Of a stretch of DNA of 64,000 nucleotides, positions 64,000 to 64,000 are shown piece by piece. Source of the stretch: Clostridiales bacterium (lineage in GTDB: Bacteria > Bacillota > Clostridia > Peptostreptococcales > Anaerovoracaceae); assembly GCA_015243575.1 (NCBI GenBank), contig CP042469.1, positions 4,058,929-4,122,928 of the forward strand, read 5' to 3'. The translations under genes and the position numbers were made by a program. A model generated the notes under the pieces. It was not told the DNA's origin and ran no database searches. It saw only the letters and a program-made list of their open reading frames with translations. How positions within the stretch are numbered: the first letter of the stretch is position 1; each line of letters opens with the position of its first letter.

Positions 64000-64000
64000 C

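Overview
The window looks like chromosomal DNA of a low-to-moderate GC Bacillota, most likely a class Clostridia anaerobe. Supporting this are the housekeeping block rho / DUF1385 / prmC / rpmE / prfA / Sua5-type tsaC / rpiB / upp, strong AGGAGG-type ribosome binding sites, consensus TTGACA/TATAAT promoters, a 3-hydroxybutyryl-CoA dehydrogenase, a NiaR repressor, a SleB-type hydrolase and a pair of LytR-CpsA-Psr proteins. Order or family cannot be fixed from the sequence alone.

Layout. 1-19228 is a surface-polysaccharide locus. On the plus strand it has a Wzm/Wzt ABC exporter, GT2, LicD, GT8, a CDP-glucose pathway (RfbF, RfbG, an SDR reductase, a 3,5-epimerase-like protein), an acyltransferase, a DUF4422 protein, UDP-galactopyranose mutase and a GlfT2-like galactofuranosyltransferase. 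Converging on it from the minus strand are an O-antigen-ligase-like protein, a GT4 glycosyltransferase and the initiating polyprenyl glycosylphosphotransferase. A second ligase/polymerase-like gene is cut by the left edge. The product is probably a galactofuranose-containing glycan carrying a CDP-derived deoxysugar and perhaps phosphocholine-type or O-acyl decoration. 19374-21772 holds a stalk-domain exported protein and a TolC-family protein. 22072-25800 holds tRNA-Val, niaR and two flavoprotein genes, the second carrying a fused DUF1667 domain. 25843-30193 holds a CapD-like dehydratase, pgi and hbd. 30305-32534 holds tandem LCP genes. 33003-42795 is the information-processing block. 42896-49434 holds a PadR regulator, a methyltransferase, an FMN reductase, and an ABC ATPase / COG1361-like adaptor / MacB permease operon. 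49727-59506 holds SleB, glycerate kinase, rplM-rpsI, a PAS histidine kinase, a VOC protein, an amidohydrolase with a C-terminal stalk domain, and a GNAT-LUD fusion.

From about 59640 rightward the DNA becomes AT-rich and looks like an acquired island lying next to a tRNA-Ala(GGC) gene and two tRNA-like 5' fragments. It carries a retron: a reverse transcriptase with NAxxH, YADD and VTG motifs, a winged-helix protein, a phosphoribosyltransferase-like protein and a small downstream protein. An XRE regulator with a clear palindromic operator follows.

The most interesting observation is the 426-bp gap just upstream of the reverse transcriptase. It contains two tandem, diverged units of about 200 nt with the same architecture: terminal inverted repeats, an 8-bp stem with an AGU loop, a shared AUAGUUnnAAUG spacer, three contiguous hairpins and a shared UAAAGAAA(U)CGGYAG element. 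This looks like a retron with duplicated msr-msd RNAs, so one reverse transcriptase may serve two ncRNAs.
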